A program made the position numbers and the translations under genes. Shown here in pieces: positions 36,103 through 44,600 of a DNA stretch of 64,000 nt. Origin of the DNA: Streptomyces sp. DG1A-41. GTDB taxonomy: Bacteria; Actinomycetota; Actinomycetes; Streptomycetales; Streptomycetaceae. The notes under the pieces are model-generated. The model searched no databases and was not told the origin of the DNA. It saw nothing but the letters and a program-made list of their open reading frames with translations. The number at the start of each line of letters is the position of its first letter. Position 1 is the first letter of the stretch. The stretch covers positions 7,835,001 to 7,899,000 of the forward strand of contig NZ_CP146350.1 in the NCBI RefSeq assembly GCF_037055355.1, given 5' to 3'.

Positions 36103-37776
36103 ATGCAAAAGCTTGAGGCGCACGAGATGCCCCTGCACAAGGTGTTCAGTAGCGACTACAACTTCCAGATTCCCGACTACCAGCGCCCGTACGCCTGGCA
36201 GGAGGAGCAGGCGTCCCAGCTCCTGACCGACCTGCAGGAGGCTTTGGACCGCGGTACGGACGAGCCGTACTTCCTCGGATCCGTCGTGCTCGTCAAGGAC
36301 GGCGGGGCACCGAAGGCGGAGGTCATCGACGGCCAGCAGCGGCTCACCACCCTCACCATCCTCTTGTCGGTCCTGCGCGACCTCACCGAGGACGCGGAAC
36401 TGCGGGGTGATCTCGACCGGCTGGTGATGGAACCGGGTGCCAAGATCCGTGGCCTCGCCCCGAGGCCACGGCTCACCCTGCGAAGCCGCGACAAGGACTT
36501 CTTCGAGAAGTACGTGCAGACGAAGGGCGCGGTGGACACGCTGCTGGCGCTCAAGGAGGACACCCTGCGGACCGACGCGCAGAAGGCCATCCTCCGCAAC
36601 GCGACGGTCCTGCACCGCAGCCTCATCACGCTGACCGAGGAGCGCCGGCTGGAACTGGCACAGATGCTCGCCGAGCGGACGTTCCTGGTCGTCGTCAGTA
36701 CTCCCGACCTCGACAGTGCCCACCGGATCTTCAGCGTCATGAACTCCCGCGGCTTGGACTTGTCGCCCACCGACATCTTCAAGTCGCAGATCATCGGCGA
36801 CCTCGATGCGGAGGCGTCCGAGGCGTGCGCCACCACCTGGGAGGACGCAGAGGAGATGCTGGGGCGCGACGACTTCGCGGAACTCTTCCTCCACCTGCGG
36901 TTGATCTTCGCCAAGAAGCGGGCGGAGCAGGAGCTGCTCAAGGAGTTCCCGGAGCAGGTACTCAGCCACTACCTCCCCGACAGGGCCGAGGCGTTCGTCC
37001 ATGACGTCGTTCGGCCATATGCCGAGGCCTACGCTCAGATCAAGGAGGCTCGTTACGAGTCGGCTTCGGGCGCGGAGGCGGTCAACGCCTGGTTCAGGAG
37101 GCTCCATCAGATCGACAACTACGACTGGCGACCGGCCGCTCTCTGGGCGCTGCGCCACCATGAGAGCGACCCGGCGTGGCTCGACGCGTTCCTGCGCGCT
37201 TTGGAGCGCCTGTCGGCCAGCATGTTCATCCGACGCGTCTACACGACCCCTCGCGTCACCCGCTATGCCGAGCTGCTCCGGCAGCTCGACGAAGGCCGGG
37301 GCCTCGACTCCCCGGCCCTCGAACTGAGGGATGACGAGAAGGCGGACACTCTTACCTTGCTCGACGGCGATCTCTATCTCGTCCGCAGGATCCGCAAGTA
37401 CGTACTGCTTCGCCTCGACGAGTTGCTGGCCCGGGGGCAGGGGGTGACGTACGACCACCCGCTCATCACCGTGGAGCACGTTCTGCCACAGAGCCCCAAT
37501 GACGACTCCCAGTGGGTCGAGCTGTTCGATGAGGAGCAGCGCGCTCAGTGGACGCACCGCCTGGGAAACCTGGTTCTGCTGAACCGCGCCAAGAACTCGG
37601 CGGCCCAGAACTACGACTTCGCCGCCAAGAGGGCCAAGTACTTCACCGGACGCGGGGGAGTGGTTCCCTTCGCGCTGACCAGCCAGGTGCTCCAGCACGC
37701 CGAGTGGACCCCCGAGTCGCTCAAGGCCAGGCAGGAGGAGCTGCTGGCCATGCTCGCCGAGGAGTGGCGTCTGTGA
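36103..37776 (+). CDS. GmrSD-type fused restriction enzyme (DUF262-DUF1524)
   Basis: 557 aa. The N-terminal DUF262 (GmrS-like) part holds IPDYQRPYAWQEEQ, FLGSVVLVKDG and the signature VIDGQQRLTTLTILL (residue ~75). The C-terminal DUF1524 (GmrD-like HNH) part holds VEHVLPQSP (~residue 457) and HRLGNLVLLNRAKNSAAQN. GmrSD proteins are NTP-dependent type IV enzymes that cut modified phage DNA. I use the ATG at 36103, where the conserved MQKLEAHEMPLHKVF begins; no ribosome site precedes it, so a leaderless transcript is possible. All key motifs are intact. Confidence 0.88.
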   Translation: MQKLEAHEMPLHKVFSSDYNFQIPDYQRPYAWQEEQASQLLTDLQEALDRGTDEPYFLGSVVLVKDGGAPKAEVIDGQQRLTTLTILLSVLRDLTEDAELRGDLDRLVMEPGAKIRGLAPRPRLTLRSRDKDFFEKYVQTKGAVDTLLALKEDTLRTDAQKAILRNATVLHRSLITLTEERRLELAQMLAERTFLVVVSTPDLDSAHRIFSVMNSRGLDLSPTDIFKSQIIGDLDAEASEACATTWEDAEEMLGRDDFAELFLHLRLIFAKKRAEQELLKEFPEQVLSHYLPDRAEAFVHDVVRPYAEAYAQIKEARYESASGAEAVNAWFRRLHQIDNYDWRPAALWALRHHESDPAWLDAFLRALERLSASMFIRRVYTTPRVTRYAELLRQLDEGRGLDSPALELRDDEKADTLTLLDGDLYLVRRIRKYVLLRLDELLARGQGVTYDHPLITVEHVLPQSPNDDSQWVELFDEEQRAQWTHRLGNLVLLNRAKNSAAQNYDFAAKRAKYFTGRGGVVPFALTSQVLQHAEWTPESLKARQEELLAMLAEEWRL

Positions 37777-37828
37777 GTGCGGGCCGGGGACATCACGCCT
37801 CGGTCCGATACCAAAATACTCCATGAAG

Positions 37829-37868
37829 TTCCAATGACTTCCATGGTTGCGCTTGTGTGGACTATGGT
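37829..37868 (+). promoter_or_regulatory. Promoter with tandem TTCCA repeats before the Rad50-like gene
   Basis: TTCCAATGACTTCCA (37829-37843) contains two TTCCA half-sites one helical turn (10 bp) apart, followed by a -10-like TATGGT (37863-37868). A nearly identical 15-mer occurs at 60038-60052 before another defence operon. Likely a shared operator. Confidence 0.5.
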
Positions 37869-37994
37869 CATCGACAGCGCACGGCTCACGGTCCGCGTGA
37901 CACTCCGCCGCACCCGTGTGTCCCCTGCCGCTCAGTCGCCGCCGGCCTGCCCGGCCACTCGCTTCCCAGCCGTCGCCTCCCCGGGAGTCCCTTC

Positions 37995-40417
37995 ATGTCC
38001 GTATCAGCCGATCCCGCACCGGACACGTCTCCCACGGGGCCGCCCGCCCACGATCCACCCGTCGGCACCCTCGCCCACCTCATCGACGGGCGGCTCGCCG
38101 GCTCGGACCTCGACGAGGAGACCCGGGCCGTCCTGCTCGCCGCCTTCAAGGACGAGGCCTCGGTACGCGGCCGCATGCCGGGCGCCTACCTGCAGTCCGT
38201 CACGGTCAGCGGCTTCCGCGGCATCGGCCGCACCGCACGCCTCCCCCTCACGCCCGGTCCGGGACTCACCCTGGTCACCGGCCGCAACGGCTCCGGCAAG
38301 TCGAGCTTCGCGGAGGCCGTCGAGATCGCGCTGACCGGCGACAACGCCCGCTGGCGCGGCCGCAGCGACATCTGGCGTAAGAGCTGGCGCAACCTCCACC
38401 ACGGCCAGCAACCCCAGGTCGCAGTGGAGTTGCGCATCGACGGCGATCCTGCGCCGGCCACCGTGCTGCGTACCTGGCACGGGGACGACGTCGCCGACTC
38501 CACCGCCGAACTCGACCGGCCCGGCCACAACCCCGTCCCCCTCCAGGACCTCGGCTGGCAGGAGGACCTGGCGACCTACCGCCCCTTCCTGTCGTACTCC
38601 GAGCTCGGCCAGGTGATCGGCGGCAAGCCCAGCGAGATGTACGACGCCGTCGCCTCCATTCTCGGACTGGAGCAACTCGCCGCCGCCGACAAGAGGTTGC
38701 GTGAGCTGGCCCGCGAGTACGAGGCACCCGCCAAGGCGGCCAAGGCCGAACTGCCCGCCCTGCTCGCTCTCCTGGACAGCACCGAAGACCCCCGTGCCAC
38801 GGCCGCCCACACCGCACTGAGCGGGCGGCGCCCGGACCTCGCGCGGGCGGCCGAACTGGCCGCCGGGACCGGCGCGGCGGACGAGTCACTCCTGTTCGAC
38901 CTGCGCCGCCGCTCCACCCTGACCGGGCCCGACACCGAGGCGGTCGCCACGGCCGTGACCCGGCTGCGCGAAGCCATCGCCTCCGCCGAGGACCTGCGGG
39001 GCACGTCCGCCGAGGACGCGCTGCGCCGCGCCGAACTCCTCGCCCGCGCGCTCGCCCACCACCGCGCCCACCCCGACCTCGGCACCTGCCCGGTGTGCGG
39101 CGGCACAGCCCGCCTCGACGAGGAATGGGCACGGCACGCCGCCGAGCAGGAACGCCTGCTGCGCGCCGAGGCCGCGCAGGTCCTCACCGCCCGCGGGGAA
39201 CTCGACGCGGCCGCGCAGGCCGTCCGCGACCTGGCCGTCCCGCCCCCCGACTGGCTGCCGTCCGAAATCGCCGCCGCCTGGGACGACTGGCTGCACTGCC
39301 GCACCGTCTCCGACCCGGCCGTGCTGGCCTCCGCCTCCGAGAACGCCGCACGGACCGCCGCCGACGCCGCACGGGTCACCCGCCAGGAGGCCGCGGGGCG
39401 CCTCGCCGACCAGGACGACACCTGGCGCGACCCCGCGCGGGCGCTCGCCGCCTGGCTCGACAAGGCCCACGCCGCCGAACAGGCGGCCCCGCACCTGGCC
39501 CGCGTCAAGACCGCCCAGAAATGGCTCAAGGCCACCCACGACGAGATCCGCGCCGACCGGATGCGGCCCATCGCCGAGGACGCCCAGCGTATCTGGTCCA
39601 ACCTGCGCCAGCAGAGCAACGTCGCCTCGGCCCGGTCCGCCTGAGCGGCTCCGCAACCCAGCGCAAGGTCGCCCTCGACGTGACCGTCGACGACATCGAC
39701 GCCCCCGCGCTCGGCGTGATGAGTCAGGGGGAACTGCACTCCCTCGCCCTCTCCCTGTTCCTCCCGCGCACCTTCCTCCCGGAGAACCCCTTCCGGTTCC
39801 TCGTCATCGACGACCCGGTGCAGTCCATGGACCCCGCCAAGGTGGACGGCCTCGCCCGCGTCCTCGCCCTCCTGGCCGAGCACCGCCAGGTCGTCGTCTT
39901 CACCCACGACACCCGCCTGCCGCAGGCCCTTAAGTACCTGCGACTGCCCGCCACCGTCCTCACCGTCGACCGCCGCGAGCGCTCCGCCGTACGGGTCCGC
40001 TCCGGCGACGACCCCGTCAAGCAGGCCCTGCACGACGCGAAGGCGCTCGCCAGGACCCGCGATCTGCCCGGTGACGTTGCCGCCCGGGTCCTGCCCGGCC
40101 TGTGCCGGACCGCCCTGGAGGCCGCCCTCCTCGAACCGGCCCGGCGCCGGCTCCTCGGCGCAGGCCTGCCGCACACCGAGATCGAGCAGCACATCGCCAA
40201 GGCCCGCAAGCTCACCGAACTGGCCTCCCTCGCCCTCTACGGGGAGGCCGACCGGGTGGGCGAGGCCATGGCCGACCTGACCCGGGCCTACGGGGCACAG
40301 GCCACCGACCACATCCGGTGGTGCAACAAGGGCTCCCACGAAGCCGTGCCCGTCGACGACGCGGAGGAGATCATCCGCCGCACGGCGGACCTCGCGAAGG
40401 CGGTGCGATCCCTGTGA
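37995..40417 (+). pseudogene. Rad50/SMC-like zinc-hook ATPase, split by a one-base frameshift
   Basis: Frame one (ATG 37995 to TGA 39644) carries FRGIGRTARLPL, Walker A TGRNGSGKSS (~residue 95), the SYSELGQVIGG-type segment, long Ala-rich coiled coils and a zinc-hook CPVC (~residue 366). It then runs out after LRQQSNVASARSA. The -1 frame continues without gap as LGPVRLSGSATQRKVALDV, with signature MSQGELHSLALSLFLPR, Walker B FRFLVIDDPVQSMDP and FTHDTR, to 40417. A single missing base near 39624-39628 explains it. Such ATPases act in DNA repair or phage defence. It may be a true mutation, a sequencing error or, less likely, programmed frameshifting. The next gene overlaps its stop. Confidence 0.8.
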
Positions 40418-40863
40418 CCACGATCCACCCGGCCACACCCGTCCCGCCCGCGCGCCCGCCCCGGCTCCCTGCGGCCCTCCCGCCTCCGCCACCGTCCACC
40501 TCGACCCCCGAGGAACTGCTCGCGGGTGCGGACCGATTGCTCGGCACGGCCACCGCCTCTACCACGGGCGTCTGGCCGCGCGCCGTGGCACTGCTGCTGC
40601 GCCACGCCCTCGAAGAGGCCCTGCGCCGCTACTGGCAGGCCCGCAAGCCGCAGCTGACCCGCTGCCCGCCGCACGCCCAGGCCCTGTGCCTGGAGTCCTA
40701 CGCCGACCCCGACACGGCCCGCCGCTGGTCGTCGACCTGGGCCGGCCTCAGCCGGGCCTGCCACTACCACGGGTACGAGCTGGCTCCCACGCAGGCGGAG
40801 CTGTGTGCCTGGCGGGACGACGTCGAGCGGGTGATCGGGGCCTTGGCGCCCCGGACGCAGTGA
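40414..40863 (+). CDS. Small conserved partner of the Rad50-like ATPase
   Basis: 149 aa, starting at a GTG that overlaps the ATPase stop (GTGA), so the two are translationally coupled. After a Pro-rich N-terminus (~30 residues) comes a helical domain: STPEELLAGADRLLG, AVALLLRHALEEALRRYW, ARRWSSTWAGLSRACHYHGYEL and AWRDDVERVIGAL. I do not recognise the family. Its constant coupling suggests an accessory subunit of the ATPase, comparable in layout to small partners in SMC-type defence systems. Confidence 0.75.
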   Translation: MTTIHPATPVPPARPPRLPAALPPPPPSTSTPEELLAGADRLLGTATASTTGVWPRAVALLLRHALEEALRRYWQARKPQLTRCPPHAQALCLESYADPDTARRWSSTWAGLSRACHYHGYELAPTQAELCAWRDDVERVIGALAPRTQ

Positions 40864-40999
40864 CGGATTGCCGTCGGACCGTTGGTCCGCCGCGCGGGGC
40901 GGGCGGCGGACACCGGTAGGCGGGGGCGGTACGGAATGGGGCGCAGGGGAGAGGGGGGCATGCCCGGTTGCCCACCTCGACCGCACTCGCGCTGCCGTC

Positions 41000-41015
41000 A
41001 TACGCGTATTACGAT
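41000..41015 (+). promoter_or_regulatory. Palindrome and -10 element for a leaderless toxin-antitoxin transcript
   Basis: ATACGCGTAT (41000-41009) is a perfect 10-bp palindrome overlapping the -10 element TACGAT (41010-41015). Six bases later comes the antitoxin GTG, the layout expected for a leaderless mRNA. The palindrome is a good site for autoregulation by the ribbon-helix-helix antitoxin. Confidence 0.6.
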
Positions 41016-41021
41016 GCCTTC

Positions 41022-41351
41022 GTGGCGAAGACGCGAATCAGTATCAGCTTGGAGTACGACCAGGCCGAACGCATCAGGCAGCACGCGGAACGGGCGGGCA
41101 TGGACGTCTCGGCATACCTGGTGCACGCCGCAACGCGTCAGATGGCCGAGAGCGATGCCATAGAGGAACAGTTCGCCGAGGTGGACGCACTCATCGCCCG
41201 GGCGGAGCGGGCAGCGGACGGGCTGCCCGCCGAACCCGCCCCGGAACCGTCCGCGGAACTGACGGAGCAGGAACGCCGCGAGGTCGAGGAGGCCCTTGGC
41301 CTCGTCCACGGCCGGGACCGGCAAGGCCGCCGCCCGGGACACGCCGCGTGA
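41022..41351 (+). CDS. Ribbon-helix-helix (CopG-like) antitoxin
   Basis: 109 aa starting VAKTRISISLEYDQAERI, the beta strand of an RHH domain, then RQHAERAGMDVSAYLVHAAT (helix-turn-helix part of the fold) and an acidic C-terminal tail (SAELTEQERREVEEALGL) suited to toxin binding. I chose the GTG at 41022 because the strand motif begins there; the upstream ATG at 40968 would include promoter elements. It overlaps the toxin gene by GTGA. Binds its own promoter and neutralises the PIN protein, by family analogy. Confidence 0.8.
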   Translation: MAKTRISISLEYDQAERIRQHAERAGMDVSAYLVHAATRQMAESDAIEEQFAEVDALIARAERAADGLPAEPAPEPSAELTEQERREVEEALGLVHGRDRQGRRPGHAA

Positions 41352-41833
41352 GCGCACGGGTGCCGGTCTACGACACCGGCATGCTCATCGCACTCGCCGA
41401 CCGCAAGGAGAAAGCAGTGGCTCTCCATGAGGGACTGCGCACGGTTCCGCACCGGGCGCTGGTGCTCGGACCGGTCCTCGCCCAGGTGTGGCGCCCCCAG
41501 CCGGCGCTGGTGCACGCCCTGTCCGGGGTGCTGAAGGACTGCACCGTCCCTCAGGCCCGTACGTCCGAGCCGCCCATGCGCGAGACGAAGGCGGGCCGTC
41601 CGGAGTGTCTGGCCTGCGTGACGGGCCCGGACCTCGCGGACTGGCGGCGCATCGGCACCGCTTCGGGGCGGGCGTCCCTCCCGGCGAAGAAGCGGCCGGA
41701 CGCGGTGGACGCCTGGGTGACACTGGCAGCGGCCCGGCACGGCAGCGCGGTGATCTTCACTACTGACCCGGGGGACATCCAGGCCTACCTGACAGTTCTC
41801 GCGCCGACGGACGTGCACGTGGTCGCTGTCTGA
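41348..41833 (+). CDS. PIN-domain (VapC-like) toxin
   Basis: 161 aa with GTG start overlapping the antitoxin stop. PIN acidic positions are seen in VYDTGMLIALADR, KKRPDAVDAWVTLAAARHG and IFTTDPGDIQAYL. The second position, usually Glu in an E-x-x-R helix, reads VLAQVWR here, so one canonical acidic residue is Gln. Family members are metal-dependent RNases. Activity therefore needs checking, although this variant is common among actinobacterial relatives as I recall. Confidence 0.8.
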   Translation: MSARVPVYDTGMLIALADRKEKAVALHEGLRTVPHRALVLGPVLAQVWRPQPALVHALSGVLKDCTVPQARTSEPPMRETKAGRPECLACVTGPDLADWRRIGTASGRASLPAKKRPDAVDAWVTLAAARHGSAVIFTTDPGDIQAYLTVLAPTDVHVVAV

Positions 41834-41925
41834 TGACCGAGAGTTACGTCCCGGCACGTCCAGATGGCCGCGCGGGGCGGTGAACAAGCTCCGTCGGCTT
41901 CTCGGACTTGGCGATGTGCTGCGCG

Positions 41926-42615
41926 TCAGTCATGCCACGACGTCGGGGGTGGGCCAAATGCGCGACGACCGGCCCTCACAGCCAGAGTGGCCATGGCAGC
42001 GTTGGCGCCACCACCAATCACAGCGCCGATACCGAACGGCGCCACTCGACCGAGAACGATGATTCCCTGCTTGGTCCCGTACTTCGTGATGAAGTTCTTC
42101 CCCAAGATCTTGTTGATCTGACGCAACGTCTCGACTGGCACCTTGGCGACAACCTGACGTCCCCAGTGTTGCCCCGTACGCTCGGCGACCTTGGTAATGG
42201 TGGCGGAACCGCTCCCGCCGAGCATGATTCCCATCACGATCGTTCGGCGGCGCTCGATCTCGTCGATGGGGACTCCGTGGACTTCGGCGAGCGAGAGCGC
42301 GAAGAGGGCGCTCAGTTCAAGAGACGAGAGGGCCTCGCCTGCCGACAGTGCCAGTGCGACTCCCGTGCCGACACCGGGCGCGGCTGCGGTTCCTCCAACC
42401 GCAGCACCCGTCCCGGTCAAGGCGCTGACGTACATCCGCTCCAGATTGCGGATTACCTGTTCTGGTGTCGCCTCCGGGTTCCGCTGGCGGGCCCGGGCGA
42501 TGTTCTTGCGTACCAGTTGGCTCTGGCTGTCGATTGCCTTATCCAGGAGGTCGAGGACTCGCTGCCCACGTCCGTCTTCTGCCGGAACCGGTTCATCGTG
42601 GGCACCTGTTGCCAT
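41926..42615 (-). CDS. EcsC-like protein
   Basis: 229 aa; ATG preceded by AAGGAG. A helical N-terminal half (LLDKAIDSQSQLVRKNIARA) is followed by small-residue-rich hydrophobic segments (GTGAAVGGTAAAPGVGTGVAL and GRVAPFGIGAVIGGGANAAMA). The last, with TLRQINKILGKNF just before it, resembles the EcsC family. Role unknown, probably membrane-associated. GC content looks lower than flanking genes. It lies between the toxin-antitoxin pair and an RsbW-like gene, and converges on the toxin. Confidence 0.65.
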   Translation of the reverse strand: MATGAHDEPVPAEDGRGQRVLDLLDKAIDSQSQLVRKNIARARQRNPEATPEQVIRNLERMYVSALTGTGAAVGGTAAAPGVGTGVALALSAGEALSSLELSALFALSLAEVHGVPIDEIERRRTIVMGIMLGGSGSATITKVAERTGQHWGRQVVAKVPVETLRQINKILGKNFITKYGTKQGIIVLGRVAPFGIGAVIGGGANAAMATLAVRAGRRAFGPPPTSWHD

Positions 42616-42894
42616 GCCTTGAACTCCTTAGGTCGTTAGGTCCCAAGTCTCCCACCCGCGCTGTCAGTTCTGGAGCGTTTTCTCGACAGCTCCTACCTGT
42701 CCACACTCGGAGCCGTTGCGGTCCGCCTCATCGACTGCGGAGATCACTGTCAGCACCTCCCAGTGCCCCTCGTTGAACCGGTTCAAGTGCGGCGGCGGCT
42801 CACTCGGACGTCTGGCCTGAACCCATCGGCCGTGGCGGAAGGCTGTGCTCAGCCGCCTGCCGCGTACCGGGTGAACCGCGCCCAGCCGTCGCGG

Positions 42895-43365
42895 TCAGAT
42901 CCGCCCTCTGTGTGTGTCCGGACTGGGGGTCTCGCAGGCGCATTCGGCCCAGACTGTCTTGCCGCCGGGCGGGTACGGCTCGACCCCCCAGCGGTCGGCG
43001 AGGACAGTGACCAGGAGCAGGCCGCGGCCGGACTCGGCGTCCAGGGGCGTTCCGCAGTCCGCAGGCGGGGACGGGAGGCACTCGCCCCGGGCGTCGGTGA
43101 CGGCGATACGGAGCAGGCCGGCGGTGGAGTCGAGGGTGAGGGTGAGCCGGAAGTCGCGGCTGCCAACACGACCGTGCAGGGCGGCGTTGGCGGCGAGTTC
43201 GGCCACGATCTGCTCGGCGCGCTCGGTGACGCCGGGTGACACCGGCCACGCGCGGAGCTGTTCGGCGGCGAGGAGACGGGCGAGCCGGGCTCCGCGACGG
43301 GTGGACGACAGGAGCTGGGCGAACGTGTGTACGGTGTCGGTGAGTTGGGGTGCGGTTGCGCTCAT
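42895..43365 (-). CDS. RsbW-like ATP-binding protein (HATPase_c_2)
   Basis: 156 aa. N-box AEQIVAELAANAALHG, G1-box-like VTDARGE and G2-like ESGRGLLLVTVLAD mark a GHKL ATPase of the anti-sigma/SpoIIAB type. The ATG at 43365 (MSATAPQL) is chosen because upstream sequence is not conserved-looking. In Streptomyces such stand-alone ATPases sit beside XRE/DUF397 pairs, as here (divergent), and are thought to form regulatory units. Confidence 0.83.
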   Translation of the reverse strand: MSATAPQLTDTVHTFAQLLSSTRRGARLARLLAAEQLRAWPVSPGVTERAEQIVAELAANAALHGRVGSRDFRLTLTLDSTAGLLRIAVTDARGECLPSPPADCGTPLDAESGRGLLLVTVLADRWGVEPYPPGGKTVWAECACETPSPDTHRGRI

Positions 43366-43533
43366 GAGGCCACGGTGACGGGTGCGCGGGGGCGCATTCC
43401 AGAGGTGCAGCCCGTACGCTGCGTCAGCGTACGGGCACATTCCGTGGACGGTACGACGGTTCATGCGTCACGCTGGGTGTCGTCGGCTGTGGGACGGCGA
43501 ACAGCGCGGGTACGGAACCGGAGGTGGCCGCGA

Positions 43534-44406
43534 ATGACCGGCGGCGGTGTGGTGGACGACGAAGACATGCCGGGCGGCGAGGCGGACCGGGAGCCCGATC
43601 CCTCGGACAGTCTGCGGACGTTCGGGGCGGTCATGCAGGCACTGCGCGAGCACGCGGGGTACAGCAGAACCGAGTTCGCGGACCTCGTGCGCTTCTCCAA
43701 GCACACGGTGGAGTCGGTCGAGTTGGGGCTGCGGATGCCCGACATGGCGTTGGTGGAGCGCTCCGAGGACGCGCTGGGGAACACGGGCGCCCTGCGGAAG
43801 TCGTCGAAGTACGTGACACGAGGACGCGGGGACGTGGGACTCGCGGCCTGGTTCCGGCAGTGGGCTCGGCTGGAGCGGGTGGCGGTGAGCCTGTGTACGT
43901 ACGAGTGCCGGCTGGTGCCTGGGTTGTTGCAGTCGGAGGGGTATGCGCGGGCGGTGTTCGAGGGGACTGTTCCGGTGGCTCCGGACAGCCTGCTGGAGGA
44001 CTTCATGGCCCGACGGATGGAGCGGCAGCGGATGCTGTTCGAGCGGCCGACGACGCCGTTCAGCTTCATCGTCGAAGAGCACGTCTTCCGGCGCCGGTTC
44101 GGGAATCCGGACCAGATGCGGGAGATGTTCGACCATGTGCTGGAGCTGAGCGCACCGCGGAACGTGACGCTTCAAGTCGTGCCGTTGGAGGCTGGGTTGC
44201 ATGCCTGTCTGGATGGGCCGGTGCAGTTGCTGGAGACTCCGAAAGGACAACGGCTCGCGTACTCAGAGGGGCAGCAGAACGGCCGTCTGATCTCCGACGT
44301 AAAAGAGGTGAGCCTCCTCTGCCAGCGCTATGACACACTGCGCTCGCAGGCTCTGAACGCCAAGGACTCGCGGAGTCTGCTGGAGCGACTCCGAGGAGAG
44401 CTATGA
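43534..44406 (+). CDS. XRE-family regulator with DUF5753 (Scr1-type)
   Basis: 290 aa. Residues ~25-75 hold a helix-turn-helix (GYSRTEFADLVRFSKHTVESVELG). From ~100 the DUF5753 domain shows RLVPGLLQSEGYARAVF, ARRMERQRMLF and VTLQVVPLEAGLHACLDGP. GGAGG sits nine bases before the ATG. It overlaps the DUF397 gene by ATGA, the standard Streptomyces regulator-partner pair. Confidence 0.9.
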   Translation: MTGGGVVDDEDMPGGEADREPDPSDSLRTFGAVMQALREHAGYSRTEFADLVRFSKHTVESVELGLRMPDMALVERSEDALGNTGALRKSSKYVTRGRGDVGLAAWFRQWARLERVAVSLCTYECRLVPGLLQSEGYARAVFEGTVPVAPDSLLEDFMARRMERQRMLFERPTTPFSFIVEEHVFRRRFGNPDQMREMFDHVLELSAPRNVTLQVVPLEAGLHACLDGPVQLLETPKGQRLAYSEGQQNGRLISDVKEVSLLCQRYDTLRSQALNAKDSRSLLERLRGEL

Positions 44407-44591
44407 GCACGAGGCCGGAACTGGCGTGGTTCAAGTCCAGCTACAGCGGCAGCCAGGGTGACAGCTGCGTGGAGATCGCCATCACCGAACAGACCGTGTC
44501 CGTAAGGGACTCCAAGGACGTGTCGCGTCCTCACTTCGCCGTCGGCCGTGAGCAGTGGTCGCGGTTCGTGGGGTTCGCGACGAAGGCCTGA
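44403..44591 (+). CDS. DUF397 domain-containing protein
   Basis: 62 aa, with the core WFKSSYSGSQGDSCVEIAI and VRDSKDVSRPHFAVG, ending WSRFVGFATKA. DUF397 proteins act with the XRE/DUF5753 protein encoded upstream, probably as antagonist. An IS element begins ten bases after its stop, so the coding frame is complete but its downstream region was replaced. Confidence 0.9.
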   Translation: MSTRPELAWFKSSYSGSQGDSCVEIAITEQTVSVRDSKDVSRPHFAVGREQWSRFVGFATKA

Positions 44592-44600
44592 GCGGTGTAA

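Noticed and set aside
34969..37824. 951-codon leftward open frame
   Set aside because: Its left third overlaps the decayed mobile protein (partly in frame), but the rest is antisense to the GmrSD gene, whose motifs are clear on the + strand.
39600..39650. Programmed -1 frameshift in the Rad50-like gene
   Set aside because: No slippery heptamer or obvious downstream stem is visible at the junction; a simple one-base loss is the plainer reading.
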